Numbered from the stretch's first letter, positions 32,994-42,632 are shown. The stretch is DNA of 64,000 nt from Bacteroides faecium (GCF_012113595.1 NZ_CP050831.1:372001-436000); one strand, 5' to 3'. Numbers and translations: made by a program. The notes: a model not told the origin generated them from the letters alone.

Positions 32994-35699
32994 ATGAGTA
33001 CAAATAAAGATGACTTTTATCATATAGGACTTACAGACAATGAAGTCCTTCAAAGCAGGGAAAAAAATGGTATCAACCTGTTAACGCCCCCCAAGCGTCC
33101 TTCCCTCTGGAAGCTTTATCTCGAAAAATTTGAAGACCCGGTGGTGCGTGTACTGTTAGTAGCAGCCGCATTTTCCCTTATCATCTCCATCATCGAAAAT
33201 GAATACGCCGAAACTATCGGAATCATTGCCGCCATCCTGCTGGCTACCGGTATAGGTTTCTTTTTCGAATATGATGCCAGCAAGAAATTCGATTTGCTGA
33301 ATGCTGTCAACGAAGAGACGTTGGTAAAAGTCATCCGCAACGGACGTGTGCAGGAAGTTCCCCGTAAAGACATAGTGGTAGGCGATATAGTCATTCTGGA
33401 AACCGGTGAGGAAATTCCCGCGGACGGTGAGTTGCTGGAAGCAATTTCTTTGCAGGTAAACGAATCCAATCTGACAGGAGAACCCGTTATAAATAAAACG
33501 ACCATAGAAGCGGATTTTGACGAAGAGGCAACGTATGCTTCCAATTTGGTGATGCGCGGCACTACGGTAGTCGACGGACACGGAACCATGCGCGTACTGC
33601 ATGTGGGAGACGCTACCGAAATCGGGAAAGTAGCCCGCCAAAGCACGGAAGATAATCTGGAACCGACTCCGCTGAACATTCAGTTGACAAAACTTGCCAA
33701 TCTGATTGGAAAAATAGGTTTTACCGTTGCGGGACTCGCTTTCCTTATCTTCTTTGTGAAAGATGTATTGTTCGCCTTTGATTTCGGCGCATTGAACGGA
33801 TGGCATGAATGGCTTCCCGTTTTCGAGCGGACACTCAAATACTTTATGATGGCGGTTACTTTGATTGTAGTAGCCGTGCCCGAAGGCTTGCCAATGAGCG
33901 TCACCCTCAGCCTGGCGTTGAATATGCGCCGTATGCTCTCTACTAACAACCTGGTACGGAAGATGCACGCCTGCGAAACGATGGGAGCTATCACTGTGAT
34001 TTGCACGGACAAGACCGGTACGCTGACACAAAACCTGATGCAGGTGCACGAACCCAACTTCTATGGTATCAAGAACGGCAGCGACTTGTCCGACGATGAT
34101 ATCAGCGCACTTATCGCAGAAGGCATCAGTGCCAATTCTACCGCTTTTCTTGAAGAATCGGCTGCCGGTGAAAAGCCGAAAGGAGTAGGAAATCCTACCG
34201 AAGTGGCTTTGTTATTATGGCTGAACAGCCAGGGAAGAGATTATCTGGCACTTCGTGAGAATGCACATATCCTCGACCAGCTAACGTTCTCCACCGAACG
34301 GAAATTCATGGCGACACTTGTAGAATCGCCATTAATCGGAAAGAAAATACTCTATATCAAAGGAGCACCGGAAATTGTTCTCGGCAAGTGCAAGGAAGTT
34401 GTACTGGACGGGAATCGGGTAGATGCCGTGGAATACCGTTCGACAGTAGAAGCGCAATTGCTGAATTATCAGAATATGGCGATGCGCACACTTGGATTTG
34501 CTTTCAAGATTGTAGGGGAGAACGAGCCGAATGACTGTACGGAGCTGGTATCAGCCAATGATTTGAACTTCTTAGGCGTCGTGGCCATTTCCGATCCGAT
34601 TCGTCCGGATGTGCCTGCTGCCGTAGCCAAATGCCAGTCGGCAGGTATCGGTATCAAGATTGTGACCGGTGACACACCGGGAACTGCTACGGAGATTGCC
34701 CGCCAGATAGGTCTTTGGAATCCGGAGACGGATACGGAGCGGAATCGTATCACCGGAGTGGCATTCGCCGAATTGAGTGACGAAGAAGCATTAGACCGGG
34801 TGATGGAGCTTAAAATCATGTCGCGTGCCCGCCCGACGGATAAACAACGCCTGGTACAATTACTCCAGCAGAAAGGAGCGGTAGTAGCCGTAACCGGAGA
34901 CGGTACGAACGACGCACCCGCTTTGAATCATGCACAAGTCGGCCTCTCGATGGGAACGGGAACTTCCGTAGCCAAAGAAGCCAGTGACATAACCTTGCTC
35001 GACGACTCGTTCAACAGTATCGGAACCGCTGTCATGTGGGGACGTTCACTTTATAAGAATATCCAGCGTTTCATTGTTTTCCAGTTGACGATTAATTTCG
35101 TCGCGCTGCTTATCGTTCTGCTGGGGTCGGTTATCGGTACGGAACTTCCGCTGACCGTAACGCAAATGTTATGGGTAAACCTGATTATGGATACCTTTGC
35201 CGCTTTGGCTTTGGCTTCCATTCCGCCCAGCGAAACTGTGATGCTTGAAAAACCCCGTCGCGGCACTGATTTCATCATCAGTAAAGCAATGCGGTCTAAT
35301 ATAATAGGTGTAGGTTCTATTTTCCTTATCGTACTGCTCGGAATGATTTATTATTTCGACCACAGCCCGCAGGGTATGGATATACACAACCTCACTATTT
35401 TCTTTACCTTCTTTGTCATGTTACAATTCTGGAACCTCTTCAATGCCCGCGTATTCGGTACTACCGACTCGGCATTCAAAGGGCTTTCCAAATCGTATGG
35501 TATGGAACTGATTGTGCTTGCCATCCTGGTCGGACAATTCCTGATTGTGCAGTTCGGTGGAGCTGTATTCCGTACGACACCACTCGACTGGCAAACCTGG
35601 CTTTTAATTATAGGCGTTTCGTCCACGGTGTTATGGGTTGGAGAACTTGTTCGCCTTGTTCAACGTATTATTCACAAAAAGAGTAGAAATGAAAAGTAA
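32994..35699 (+). CDS. Calcium-translocating P2-type ATPase
   Basis: From the ATG at 32994 (MSTNKDDFYHIGLTDNE) the pump has 901 residues. Motifs are LTGE near 164, the calcium-site PEGLP of helix M4, DKTGTLT with phosphorylated Asp339, the KGAPE nucleotide-binding segment, and TGDGTNDAP near 634-642. Helices M5-M10 follow, with NLIMDTFAALALAS in M6. It most resembles PMCA-type calcium exporters found in Bacteroides. Location is the inner membrane. The HAD gene downstream overlaps its end by 11 bp. Confidence 0.9.
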   Translation: MSTNKDDFYHIGLTDNEVLQSREKNGINLLTPPKRPSLWKLYLEKFEDPVVRVLLVAAAFSLIISIIENEYAETIGIIAAILLATGIGFFFEYDASKKFDLLNAVNEETLVKVIRNGRVQEVPRKDIVVGDIVILETGEEIPADGELLEAISLQVNESNLTGEPVINKTTIEADFDEEATYASNLVMRGTTVVDGHGTMRVLHVGDATEIGKVARQSTEDNLEPTPLNIQLTKLANLIGKIGFTVAGLAFLIFFVKDVLFAFDFGALNGWHEWLPVFERTLKYFMMAVTLIVVAVPEGLPMSVTLSLALNMRRMLSTNNLVRKMHACETMGAITVICTDKTGTLTQNLMQVHEPNFYGIKNGSDLSDDDISALIAEGISANSTAFLEESAAGEKPKGVGNPTEVALLLWLNSQGRDYLALRENAHILDQLTFSTERKFMATLVESPLIGKKILYIKGAPEIVLGKCKEVVLDGNRVDAVEYRSTVEAQLLNYQNMAMRTLGFAFKIVGENEPNDCTELVSANDLNFLGVVAISDPIRPDVPAAVAKCQSAGIGIKIVTGDTPGTATEIARQIGLWNPETDTERNRITGVAFAELSDEEALDRVMELKIMSRARPTDKQRLVQLLQQKGAVVAVTGDGTNDAPALNHAQVGLSMGTGTSVAKEASDITLLDDSFNSIGTAVMWGRSLYKNIQRFIVFQLTINFVALLIVLLGSVIGTELPLTVTQMLWVNLIMDTFAALALASIPPSETVMLEKPRRGTDFIISKAMRSNIIGVGSIFLIVLLGMIYYFDHSPQGMDIHNLTIFFTFFVMLQFWNLFNARVFGTTDSAFKGLSKSYGMELIVLAILVGQFLIVQFGGAVFRTTPLDWQTWLLIIGVSSTVLWVGELVRLVQRIIHKKSRNEK

Positions 35700-36312
35700 A
35701 GGAATTAAAAACCTTCTTATTGATTTGGGCGGTGTGCTTATCAATCTCGACCGCCAACGTTGTATGGAGAACTTTAAGAAATTAGGGTTCACAGACGTAG
35801 AAGAGCGATTGAATATCCAACAACTGCATGGAATATTCATGCAGCAGGAAAAAGGTCTGATCACTTCCGCCGAATTCCGGAACGGGCTCCGGGACATGAT
35901 GGGGAAAGTAGTCAGTGACAAACAAATAGATGCTGCCTGGAACAGTTTTCTGGTAGACATCCCCAAATATAAGCTTGACTTACTGCTGGAATTGCGCTCC
36001 AAATATGTAGTCTACCTGCTTAGCAACACAAATGAGATCCATTGGAGATATGCCTGCCACAACCTGTTTCCATATCGTACCTTCAGAGTGGAAGACTACT
36101 TCGAAAAAGCCTATCTCTCTTATGAGATGCACATGGTAAAACCGGAAGCGGATATTTTTAAGGCGGTCATTGAGGATGCGGGTATCGAACCTCAAGAGAC
36201 ACTCTTCATTGATGACTCTGAATTAAACTGCAAGGCGGCTCAGGAACTGGGCATCTCCACCTATACGGCAAAAGCCGGCGAAGACTGGAGCCATCTTTTC
36301 AAAAGCAAATAA
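35689..36312 (+). CDS. HAD-family phosphatase
   Basis: The 207-residue protein starts at the ATG inside the end of the calcium ATPase gene (11-bp overlap). HAD motifs: DLGGVLINLD (motif I, in place of the common DxDGV), LLSNTNEIH (motif II), KPEADIF (motif III Lys) and FIDDSELN (motif IV). A four-helix cap lies between motifs I and II. It most resembles YihX/epoxide-hydrolase-like HAD phosphatases; the substrate is unknown. It precedes ribF by 5 to 11 nt, so a flavin-related substrate is possible but unproven. Confidence 0.87.
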   Translation: MKSKGIKNLLIDLGGVLINLDRQRCMENFKKLGFTDVEERLNIQQLHGIFMQQEKGLITSAEFRNGLRDMMGKVVSDKQIDAAWNSFLVDIPKYKLDLLLELRSKYVVYLLSNTNEIHWRYACHNLFPYRTFRVEDYFEKAYLSYEMHMVKPEADIFKAVIEDAGIEPQETLFIDDSELNCKAAQELGISTYTAKAGEDWSHLFKSK

Positions 36313-36323
36313 AACCCGTGGAA

Positions 36324-37307
36324 ATGCAGATTATACGTGACATATCGCCCCTCACTCCGGAACCCTGCGTAGCTACCATCGGTTTCTTTGATGGAGTTCA
36401 TGCAGGACATCGCTATCTCATCCAACAAGTGAAAGAGATAGCCGCAGCCAAAAGTCTACGTTCTGCACTGGTTACTTTCCCTGTTCATCCCCGCAAAGTG
36501 ATGAACGCCGACTATCGCCCGGAACTTCTGACCACACCGGAAGAAAAAATCAACTTACTGTCCGACATCGGAGTAGACTACTGCCTGATGCTCGACTTCA
36601 CCCCGGATATTTCCCGACTGACGGCACGTGAATTCATGACTCAGGTACTCAAAGAACGCTTCCAGGTAGAGTGTCTGGTAATCGGCTACGACCATCGTTT
36701 CGGACACAACCGCAGCGAAGGATTCGAGGACTATGTACGTTACGGAAAAGAAATCGGCATAGAAGTTATCCAAGCAAAAGCATATGCCAACAATATAGAA
36801 ATGGAAGACGGGGAACATATAACAGTCAGTTCTTCGCTAATCCGCAAACTGCTTCATAAAGGAGATGTAGACTTAGCAGCCCGTTGCCTGGGATACGAAT
36901 ATTTTCTGGACGGAACCGTTGTAGGCGGTTATCAGGTAGGCAGGAAAATCGGTTTCCCGACCGCCAACTTAAGTGTGGACGATCCGGACAAACTCATTCC
37001 TGCGGATGGCGTTTATGCCGTATGGGTGACCTTTGACGGAAAAACCTATATGGGTATGTTGAATATAGGCGTCCGCCCGACGATTGGCAATGGCCCCAAC
37101 CGGACGATTGAAGTGAATATCCTTCACTTCCACTCCAACATATACGACAAGTTTATCCGGCTTACTTTTGTAAAGCGGACTCGTCCCGAACTGAAATATG
37201 ACAGTATCGACGAGCTAATCGTACAGCTTCATAAAGACGCTGAAGAAACAGAATCCATCCTGCTTGCCAAAGAAACAGGCTGTTCCCAACAGAAAAAAAA
37301 TGAATAA
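36324..37307 (+). CDS. ribF: Bifunctional riboflavin kinase / FAD synthetase
   Basis: Makes FMN from riboflavin and FAD from FMN. From the ATG at 36324 the protein has 327 residues (a GTG two codons upstream is possible). The N-terminal FAD synthetase domain (about 15-185) has the nucleotidyltransferase motif GFFDGVHAGHR and, later, VSSSLIRKLL. The C-terminal flavokinase domain (about 185-310) has GRKIGFPTANL and GMLNIGVRPT. It follows the HAD phosphatase closely in the same operon. Confidence 0.95.
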   Translation: MQIIRDISPLTPEPCVATIGFFDGVHAGHRYLIQQVKEIAAAKSLRSALVTFPVHPRKVMNADYRPELLTTPEEKINLLSDIGVDYCLMLDFTPDISRLTAREFMTQVLKERFQVECLVIGYDHRFGHNRSEGFEDYVRYGKEIGIEVIQAKAYANNIEMEDGEHITVSSSLIRKLLHKGDVDLAARCLGYEYFLDGTVVGGYQVGRKIGFPTANLSVDDPDKLIPADGVYAVWVTFDGKTYMGMLNIGVRPTIGNGPNRTIEVNILHFHSNIYDKFIRLTFVKRTRPELKYDSIDELIVQLHKDAEETESILLAKETGCSQQKKNE

Positions 37308-37338
37308 TCTAATAATGACAACTTAAAAGTAGATTCTT

Positions 37339-37428
37339 ATGCAAAAGACATTTATGAGTATCTCTCTGGTGGTAATAGCCATATCCATGTTGGCTATGTT
37401 CATATGCAGTTTCTTTACCGTTAAATAA
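37339..37428 (+). CDS. 29-residue small membrane protein
   Basis: The ATG at 37339 opens a 29-codon frame that is almost entirely one hydrophobic helix (residues about 5-27: FMSISLVVIAISMLAMFICS), ending FFTVK. It lies between ribF and the CPBP protease gene, 31 nt and 14 nt from them, on the same strand. The uncharged core with Lys at both ends fits a single-span membrane peptide. I have no family name. Confidence 0.55.
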   Translation: MQKTFMSISLVVIAISMLAMFICSFFTVK

Positions 37429-37442
37429 AGCGCATAAGCCTT

Positions 37443-38222
37443 ATGAAGACAGCCATCAAGTTAATACTGATCGACCTTCTCATCGCGCAGATCGTCGCTC
37501 CGATTCTGATTATGATTCCCTGTACCCTCTATTTATTGGTCACTACCGGGAATCTGGATAAAGCTGTCTTAACGCAGACAATCATGATTCCGGCACAACT
37601 GGCAGGCCAGATTATGATGGGTATCTATCTCTGGAAAGCAGGCTATATCAGCACACAAAAGTCTACATGGTCGCTTGTATCCCCCCCCTATCTGATTGGC
37701 AGCGCATTGGCTATCCTTACCGGCGGATTTCTGGTATCCGCACTTATGAGTCTGATGGACTGGATTCCTAATATCATGGAGCAATCTTTCGATATTCTTC
37801 AATCCGGTTGGGGCGGTATTCTTGCGATAGCTATCGTAGGGCCTGTGCTCGAAGAGCTATTATTCCGGGGCGCCATTACCAAAGCACTCTTGCAACAGTA
37901 CAATCCGACGAAAGCCATTCTCATCTCCGCACTTCTGTTCGGTGTCTTCCACATCAATCCCGCCCAGATACTTCCGGCATTTCTGATTGGTATTCTGCTG
38001 GCATGGACGTATTATAAGACCGGCAGCCTGATTCCCTGTATCCTCATGCATATACTGAACAATTCCCTGTCCGTCTATCTCAGCATCAAATATCCCGAAG
38101 CGGAAAATATGGACGACTTGATAAGCGGCACTCCCTATCTGGTTATCTTATCCGGAGCACTCCTGTTACTTATCGGAAGTATTCTGACCATGCGTTACCT
38201 GACTACTAAAAAGCAAGAATAA
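37443..38222 (+). CDS. CPBP-family intramembrane metalloprotease
   Basis: The 259-residue protein has about seven hydrophobic segments. The CPBP/Abi signature is complete: EELLFRG (motif 1, Glu-Glu), FGVFHINP (motif 2, His) and HILNNSL (motif 3, His/Asn). The family includes Rce1-type CAAX proteases and bacteriocin-immunity proteins; which role applies is not shown. It follows the small membrane protein after 14 nt. Confidence 0.88.
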   Translation: MKTAIKLILIDLLIAQIVAPILIMIPCTLYLLVTTGNLDKAVLTQTIMIPAQLAGQIMMGIYLWKAGYISTQKSTWSLVSPPYLIGSALAILTGGFLVSALMSLMDWIPNIMEQSFDILQSGWGGILAIAIVGPVLEELLFRGAITKALLQQYNPTKAILISALLFGVFHINPAQILPAFLIGILLAWTYYKTGSLIPCILMHILNNSLSVYLSIKYPEAENMDDLISGTPYLVILSGALLLLIGSILTMRYLTTKKQE

Positions 38223-38223
38223 A

Positions 38224-38250
38224 AAAAAGGGAAGTTTTTACTTCCCCTCT
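38224..38250. terminator. Hairpin shared by convergent CPBP and sufE genes
   Basis: GGGAAGT (38228-38234) pairs with ACTTCCC (38239-38245), with A and T tracts on either side. It overlaps the sufE stop codon. Confidence 0.6.
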
Positions 38251-38663
38251 TTTGCCTTGAATGCCAATGCATACATCCGTATTTGTTTTACCATCGACAG
38301 CAAACCGTTGCTGCGAGTAGGTGACAGATGCTCTTTCAATCCGATTTTATCAATAAAATAAAGGTCGGTATTCAATATTTCATCAGGCGTGTGCCCTGAC
38401 AGTACTTTTATCAATAAAGCAATGATTCCTTTTACAATCAGCGCGTCACTTTCTGCTTTAAAAACAATCTTACCGTCTACATCATCCGCTTGAAGCCATA
38501 CCCGGCTTTGGCATCCTTCAATCAGATTCTGCTCCGTTTTATATTTTTCTTCCAGCGGTTCCTGCTCATTTCCCAAGTCAATAAGTAGTTGGTAGCGGTC
38601 CATCCAATCGTCGAAGTCACTGAATTCAGCAATAACTTCGTCCTGCAATTCATTAATTGACAT
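38238..38663 (-). CDS. sufE: SufE-family sulfur acceptor
   Basis: The 141-residue protein accepts sulfane sulfur from a cysteine desulfurase for iron-sulfur cluster assembly. The active Cys is in EGCQSRVW, in the usual place after LGNEQEPLEEKYKTEQNLI. It follows the M28 peptidase gene after 11 nt; no other suf gene is nearby. Confidence 0.93.
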   Translation of the reverse strand: MSINELQDEVIAEFSDFDDWMDRYQLLIDLGNEQEPLEEKYKTEQNLIEGCQSRVWLQADDVDGKIVFKAESDALIVKGIIALLIKVLSGHTPDEILNTDLYFIDKIGLKEHLSPTRSNGLLSMVKQIRMYALAFKAKEGK

Positions 38664-38674
38664 ATTATTTAATT

Positions 38675-39658
38675 TTATTTCTCGTTATAGATTACTTCCA
38701 TTACAGTCTGTCCGACTGCTTTCAATGTATTTTTATCAATATGCTCCATGTTATCCGTAAGCGTATGCCAGGTAGGAGTAAATCCACCTTCGGGATCAGA
38801 AGCTATGATATCAATCGTTTTGATACGTGCCAGGCGGTTGATAAACAAATGATCGTCCGTCACTCCTCCGCCGTCTTCATCAATGAACATTTTGCCATAT
38901 CCCAGTTTCTTGGCTGCTTTCCAGACTTTCTTGTTGATGTCCGGCGCAAACTGTTCTGAATATGATTCTTTCAGGAAAACGGTATTTTTACCGCCCACCA
39001 TATCGAGCAGTATGCCGAAACGGGCATTATATCCCTGCACATGAGGGTTACGCGCCCAATACTGTGCTCCCAGACACCATGATTCTTCATTATTCTGGTC
39101 GTGCGCTCCATAATCTTCCGCGTCAAGGAAAATAATATCAATACCCAGTTCCGGTTGCTGTTGATTAACCAAACGGGCGATTTCCAACAAAGCTCCCACC
39201 CCGCTTGCTCCATCATTCGCACCCAGAATAGGCGTCTTATGGTTCTTTTCATCAGGATCGTTGTCAGCCCAGGGACGAGTATCCCAATGCGCAAACAAAG
39301 CTATTCTTTTCTTGCTTTCCGGCTTATAAGAACCGATGATATTCCGCGCTTTCAGCAAAGTTCCGTCATAAGCTATCAGGTCAGCATACTGGTCGGTCAC
39401 CTGCGCACCGAAATCTTTCAACTGCTTGGCCAAATAATTTCCACAAGCAACGTGCTCCTTCGTATTAGGCACACGAGGTCCGAAATCCACCTGATTCTTT
39501 ACATACAGATAAGCACTGTCCGCATCAAACTGTGGTACGTTCACGACTACCTTCTCGCTTTGTTCATTTGTACTATTTGCCTTGTTGCCGCCTCCGCAAG
39601 AGAAAGCCGATAACAACAAAAAGGCGCTTGTCAATACTATCATAGGTTTCTTTTTCAT
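38675..39658 (-). CDS. Secreted M28-family peptidase / glutaminyl cyclase-like lipoprotein
   Basis: The start at 39658 (MKKKPMIVLTSAFLLLSAFSC) is set by the -7 element at 39682-39689, which lies downstream of the longest possible start. The protein has 327 residues with lipobox SAFSC. The zinc-binding segments are visible: HWDTRP, GANDGASGVGALLEIARL, LDAEDYG and TPTWHTLTDN. The group includes M28 aminopeptidases and glutaminyl-peptide cyclotransferases, and Bacteroides members of this length resemble the latter. It is periplasmic or outer-membrane anchored. Confidence 0.85.
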   Translation of the reverse strand: MKKKPMIVLTSAFLLLSAFSCGGGNKANSTNEQSEKVVVNVPQFDADSAYLYVKNQVDFGPRVPNTKEHVACGNYLAKQLKDFGAQVTDQYADLIAYDGTLLKARNIIGSYKPESKKRIALFAHWDTRPWADNDPDEKNHKTPILGANDGASGVGALLEIARLVNQQQPELGIDIIFLDAEDYGAHDQNNEESWCLGAQYWARNPHVQGYNARFGILLDMVGGKNTVFLKESYSEQFAPDINKKVWKAAKKLGYGKMFIDEDGGGVTDDHLFINRLARIKTIDIIASDPEGGFTPTWHTLTDNMEHIDKNTLKAVGQTVMEVIYNEK

Positions 39659-39681
39659 CGTCCTCTGTTCTATTAAAGCCT

Positions 39682-39689
39682 CAAAATTA
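39682..39689 (-). promoter_or_regulatory. -7 element of the M28 peptidase-sufE unit
   Basis: TAATTTTG on the minus strand, 24 nt upstream of the ATG at 39658. Confidence 0.5.
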
Positions 39690-39728
39690 GTCATTTTCAT
39701 CACAGCATTGTTCAGATGGAATAGATTA

Positions 39729-40637
39729 TTAACAAATAAACTTTAATTCGACATTTTTCTTTCCGACCGTGAGTTCCACTTTTGCACCATTGACAAGCGG
39801 TAAATTATGAGTGACATGCCCCACCGGAAAATTAAAACAAACGGGATAATCATACTCTTTCACCAAATCCGCCAAGGCTGCGTATAACTCTTTCCCCAAA
39901 GAGCGATCTTCCTCATATTCAGTAAACTGCCCGATAATAAGCCCGGACAATTTTTCGAGCACACCCCCCAGTTTCAGATTGTACATCATACGTTCAATGG
40001 CATGAGGCCGTTCGCTGACGTCTTCTATAAACAGCACCGTACCTTCCGCCGGAATATCATAAGGAGTCCCCCGCAGACCGTAAGCCACTGCCATGTTTCC
40101 ACCATGCAAAATGCCTTGTGCGCTCCCCTGCTTATTCAGTTTATGCTTTTCGCAAGTATAAACAGGCAGGTTGCCGAACAGGATATTCTTTAGATACGAA
40201 GTACACGGGTCATCTTCCGGCTCCACTGTAAGATGGCGTGCCATCAATGAATGCAAGGATGCGTATCCGTTTTTCTGAAACAGATTGTGCAACGCCGTGA
40301 TGTCACTGAACCCAAGCAACCATTTCGGGTGCTCATAAAAAGCCGTGAAATCAATCTTATCTATCAAATGCACCGCTCCATATCCCCCGCGGCTGCAAAG
40401 AATAGCTTTCACGTCCGGATCATCCATCGCATCCTGCAAGTCTTTAAGACGCTGCTTGATTGTTCCGGCATATCTTCCGGAAGAACCGCCGGCATGCTTT
40501 CCGATGGCAACCTTCAAGCCCCATGACTCGATCCGTTTCCTGGCTCCTTTCAGAAATTGCTTGTCTATCTTGCTGGAAGGCGACACGATGACTACTTTAT
40601 CACCCTTCTGCAAAAAGGGGGGAAATTGAATATCCAT
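39729..40637 (-). CDS. LD-carboxypeptidase, S66 family
   Basis: The 302-residue protein cleaves the terminal D-residue from tetrapeptides of peptidoglycan or is a related MccF-type hydrolase. The N-terminal segment KGDKVVIVSPSSKID and LCSRGGYGAVHLID, the nucleophile in LLGFSDITAL and the IEDVSERPHAIERM loop fit the family; the catalytic His is in FPVGHVTHN. No signal peptide is seen, so it is probably cytoplasmic and used in cell-wall recycling. It follows the GH16 gene after 10 nt. Confidence 0.9.
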   Translation of the reverse strand: MDIQFPPFLQKGDKVVIVSPSSKIDKQFLKGARKRIESWGLKVAIGKHAGGSSGRYAGTIKQRLKDLQDAMDDPDVKAILCSRGGYGAVHLIDKIDFTAFYEHPKWLLGFSDITALHNLFQKNGYASLHSLMARHLTVEPEDDPCTSYLKNILFGNLPVYTCEKHKLNKQGSAQGILHGGNMAVAYGLRGTPYDIPAEGTVLFIEDVSERPHAIERMMYNLKLGGVLEKLSGLIIGQFTEYEEDRSLGKELYAALADLVKEYDYPVCFNFPVGHVTHNLPLVNGAKVELTVGKKNVELKFIC

Positions 40638-40647
40638 ATTCTATACT

Positions 40648-41451
40648 CTATTTTGTTGACTTTCGCTGATAAAAACGTACCCAGTCCACTTCCATCTCCA
40701 CCGGCAGGTCTTCAGGTTCGACAGCTCCTACCCACGAACCACCCAACTGCATGTCAATCAGCAGATAAAAAGGTTGGTTGAAGGGGAATTGTCCTTCTTC
40801 TTTTGTTTGTATGCGAGGATATGTGAATGTATGTACGTCATTGACATAAAATGAAAGACTGTCCGGAGACATCTCGACGGCAAAAACATTGTACCTCTCC
40901 GGATGAATCACTCCGGTAGAATGTGACGGCGGATTATCCTTGATGCCCAACGTATAGGTATAATGAGAATGTACCGTCTGATAGGCTATGGAATCGTAAT
41001 TCAAACGTTCCATGATGTCAATTTCGCCACCCGACGGCCAAGCAGCTTTTTCCGGTAGCATCCAGATGGCAGGCCATGCTCCTTTGGCAGCATTCAACTT
41101 GGCACAAATCTCGATACGCCCGCTATCAAAAGCTTTCTTACCTTTCGTATAGACACCGCCTGTCAAATAGGGAGCAGTATCATTGCGCTGTGTATGATTG
41201 GCGATACCTCGCAGTACCAATTTGCCTTTACGCATGGAATAACAAGAATCAAAGTCGGTCATATAGTTATTCCAGTCGGATTTTCCCCGCGGAATCTTGC
41301 TCCATACCTTCAAATCGAAATCCTTTTTCTGATTGAAATTCTCTTCCCAGGCCAAGGTCCATCCGGACGGAGTTTTGGATGTTTTGCAGGACGCAAGCAA
41401 CCAACAAAGGAGAATCAAGCTAATAAATAATAGATTTTTAAACTGTTTCAT
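40648..41451 (-). CDS. GH16-family glycoside hydrolase lipoprotein
   Basis: The 267-residue protein has a lipobox (LLASC, Cys22) and one GH16 beta-jelly-roll domain. The catalytic motif EIDIME is present with nucleophile Glu143, Asp145 and acid/base Glu148. Flanking Trp residues (GAWPAIWML and DWVRFYQ) fit laminarinase/beta-1,3-1,4-glucanase-type enzymes. It is anchored to the outer membrane or periplasmic. No SusCD pair is beside it; the -7 element is at 41483-41490. Confidence 0.9.
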   Translation of the reverse strand: MKQFKNLLFISLILLCWLLASCKTSKTPSGWTLAWEENFNQKKDFDLKVWSKIPRGKSDWNNYMTDFDSCYSMRKGKLVLRGIANHTQRNDTAPYLTGGVYTKGKKAFDSGRIEICAKLNAAKGAWPAIWMLPEKAAWPSGGEIDIMERLNYDSIAYQTVHSHYTYTLGIKDNPPSHSTGVIHPERYNVFAVEMSPDSLSFYVNDVHTFTYPRIQTKEEGQFPFNQPFYLLIDMQLGGSWVGAVEPEDLPVEMEVDWVRFYQRKSTK

Positions 41452-41482
41452 GTCGTTTTATTATTTGGGGGATTTATGTATG

Positions 41483-41490
41483 CAAAAATA
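41483..41490 (-). promoter_or_regulatory. -7 element of the GH16-LD-carboxypeptidase unit
   Basis: TATTTTTG on the minus strand, 32 nt upstream of the ATG at 41451. Confidence 0.45.
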
Positions 41491-41630
41491 CACGAAAAAA
41501 CGATTCCATGCGCATCTAGCGGGCAAAACAAATGAAATATAGCAAAATGTTACACAACAGATGTATTTTTTCGGGTTATAATCCTTATTTTTTCAATCAT
41601 TTTTCTGATATTTGCTAAAAATCTAACGTT

Positions 41631-42587
41631 ATGGAACCTATTCTAAATTTTGCCCAACTCACAGAACACCTCAGGAAACTAAACCACAGAAAACGGATTG
41701 CCGTGGTTTGTGCCAATGATCCTAATACCGAGTATGCGATTACGCGTGCTTTGGAAGAGGGGATTGCGGAGTTTCTGATGATTGGAGACTCGGCTATCCT
41801 TGAGAAATACCCTACGCTCAAGCAATATCCGGAATACGTGAAAACCATCCATATAGAAGATTCGGACGAAGCGGCGCGCGAAGCCGTACGTATCGTTCGT
41901 GAGGGCGGAGCGGATATTTTAATGAAAGGAATCATCAATACGGACAACTTATTGCATGCCATACTCGACAAAGAAAAAGGACTGCTTCCGAAAGGGAAAA
42001 TCCTCACGCATCTGGCAGTGATGGAAATTCCGACTTATCATAAATTACTTTTCTTCTCGGATGCGGCGGTAATCCCACGTCCTACCTTACAGCAACGTAT
42101 AGAAATGATCTGGTATGCCATTTGTACCTGCCGGCACTTCGGCATTGAACAACCACGCGTGGCATTGATTCACTGCACGGAGAAAGTAAGCGCGAAGTTC
42201 CCTCATTCATTGGATTATGTGAATATTGTGGAATTAGCTGAAGCCGGAGAGTTCGGAAACGTCATTATCGACGGGCCGCTGGATGTACGTACGGCTTGCG
42301 AGCAGGCAAGCGGGGATATAAAAGGTATTGTATCTCCTATCAACGGACAGGCAGATGTGCTTATATTCCCTAATATAGAATCTGGAAATGCTTTTTACAA
42401 GTCTGTTTCTTTGTTTGCCAATGCAGAAATGGCAGGATTGCTGCAAGGTCCTGTTTGTCCCGTAGTCCTTCCGTCACGTAGTGATTCGGGATTGTCCAAA
42501 TATTACAGTATAGCCATGGCATGCCTGCAAGTGTCAGGGGATTGCGAGTGCAGAAAGCAGGTGCTTAATCAAGGTAATAATTCATAA
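41631..42587 (+). CDS. ptb: Phosphate butyryltransferase
   Basis: Transfers the acyl group of butyryl-CoA (or a branched acyl-CoA) to phosphate. The 318-residue protein has the PTA/PTB family fold: GADILMKGIINTD, the HTHLA-like ILTHLAVMEIP and ASGDIKGIVSPINGQADVLI segments, and the C-terminal PVVLPSRSDS. The butyrate kinase gene follows after 45 nt on the same strand. It could serve SCFA formation or branched-chain amino-acid degradation in Bacteroides. Confidence 0.92.
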   Translation: MEPILNFAQLTEHLRKLNHRKRIAVVCANDPNTEYAITRALEEGIAEFLMIGDSAILEKYPTLKQYPEYVKTIHIEDSDEAAREAVRIVREGGADILMKGIINTDNLLHAILDKEKGLLPKGKILTHLAVMEIPTYHKLLFFSDAAVIPRPTLQQRIEMIWYAICTCRHFGIEQPRVALIHCTEKVSAKFPHSLDYVNIVELAEAGEFGNVIIDGPLDVRTACEQASGDIKGIVSPINGQADVLIFPNIESGNAFYKSVSLFANAEMAGLLQGPVCPVVLPSRSDSGLSKYYSIAMACLQVSGDCECRKQVLNQGNNS

Positions 42588-42632
42588 TTCGCAATTCACA
42601 GTTCATAATCCATACTTAAAACATTAGACTCT

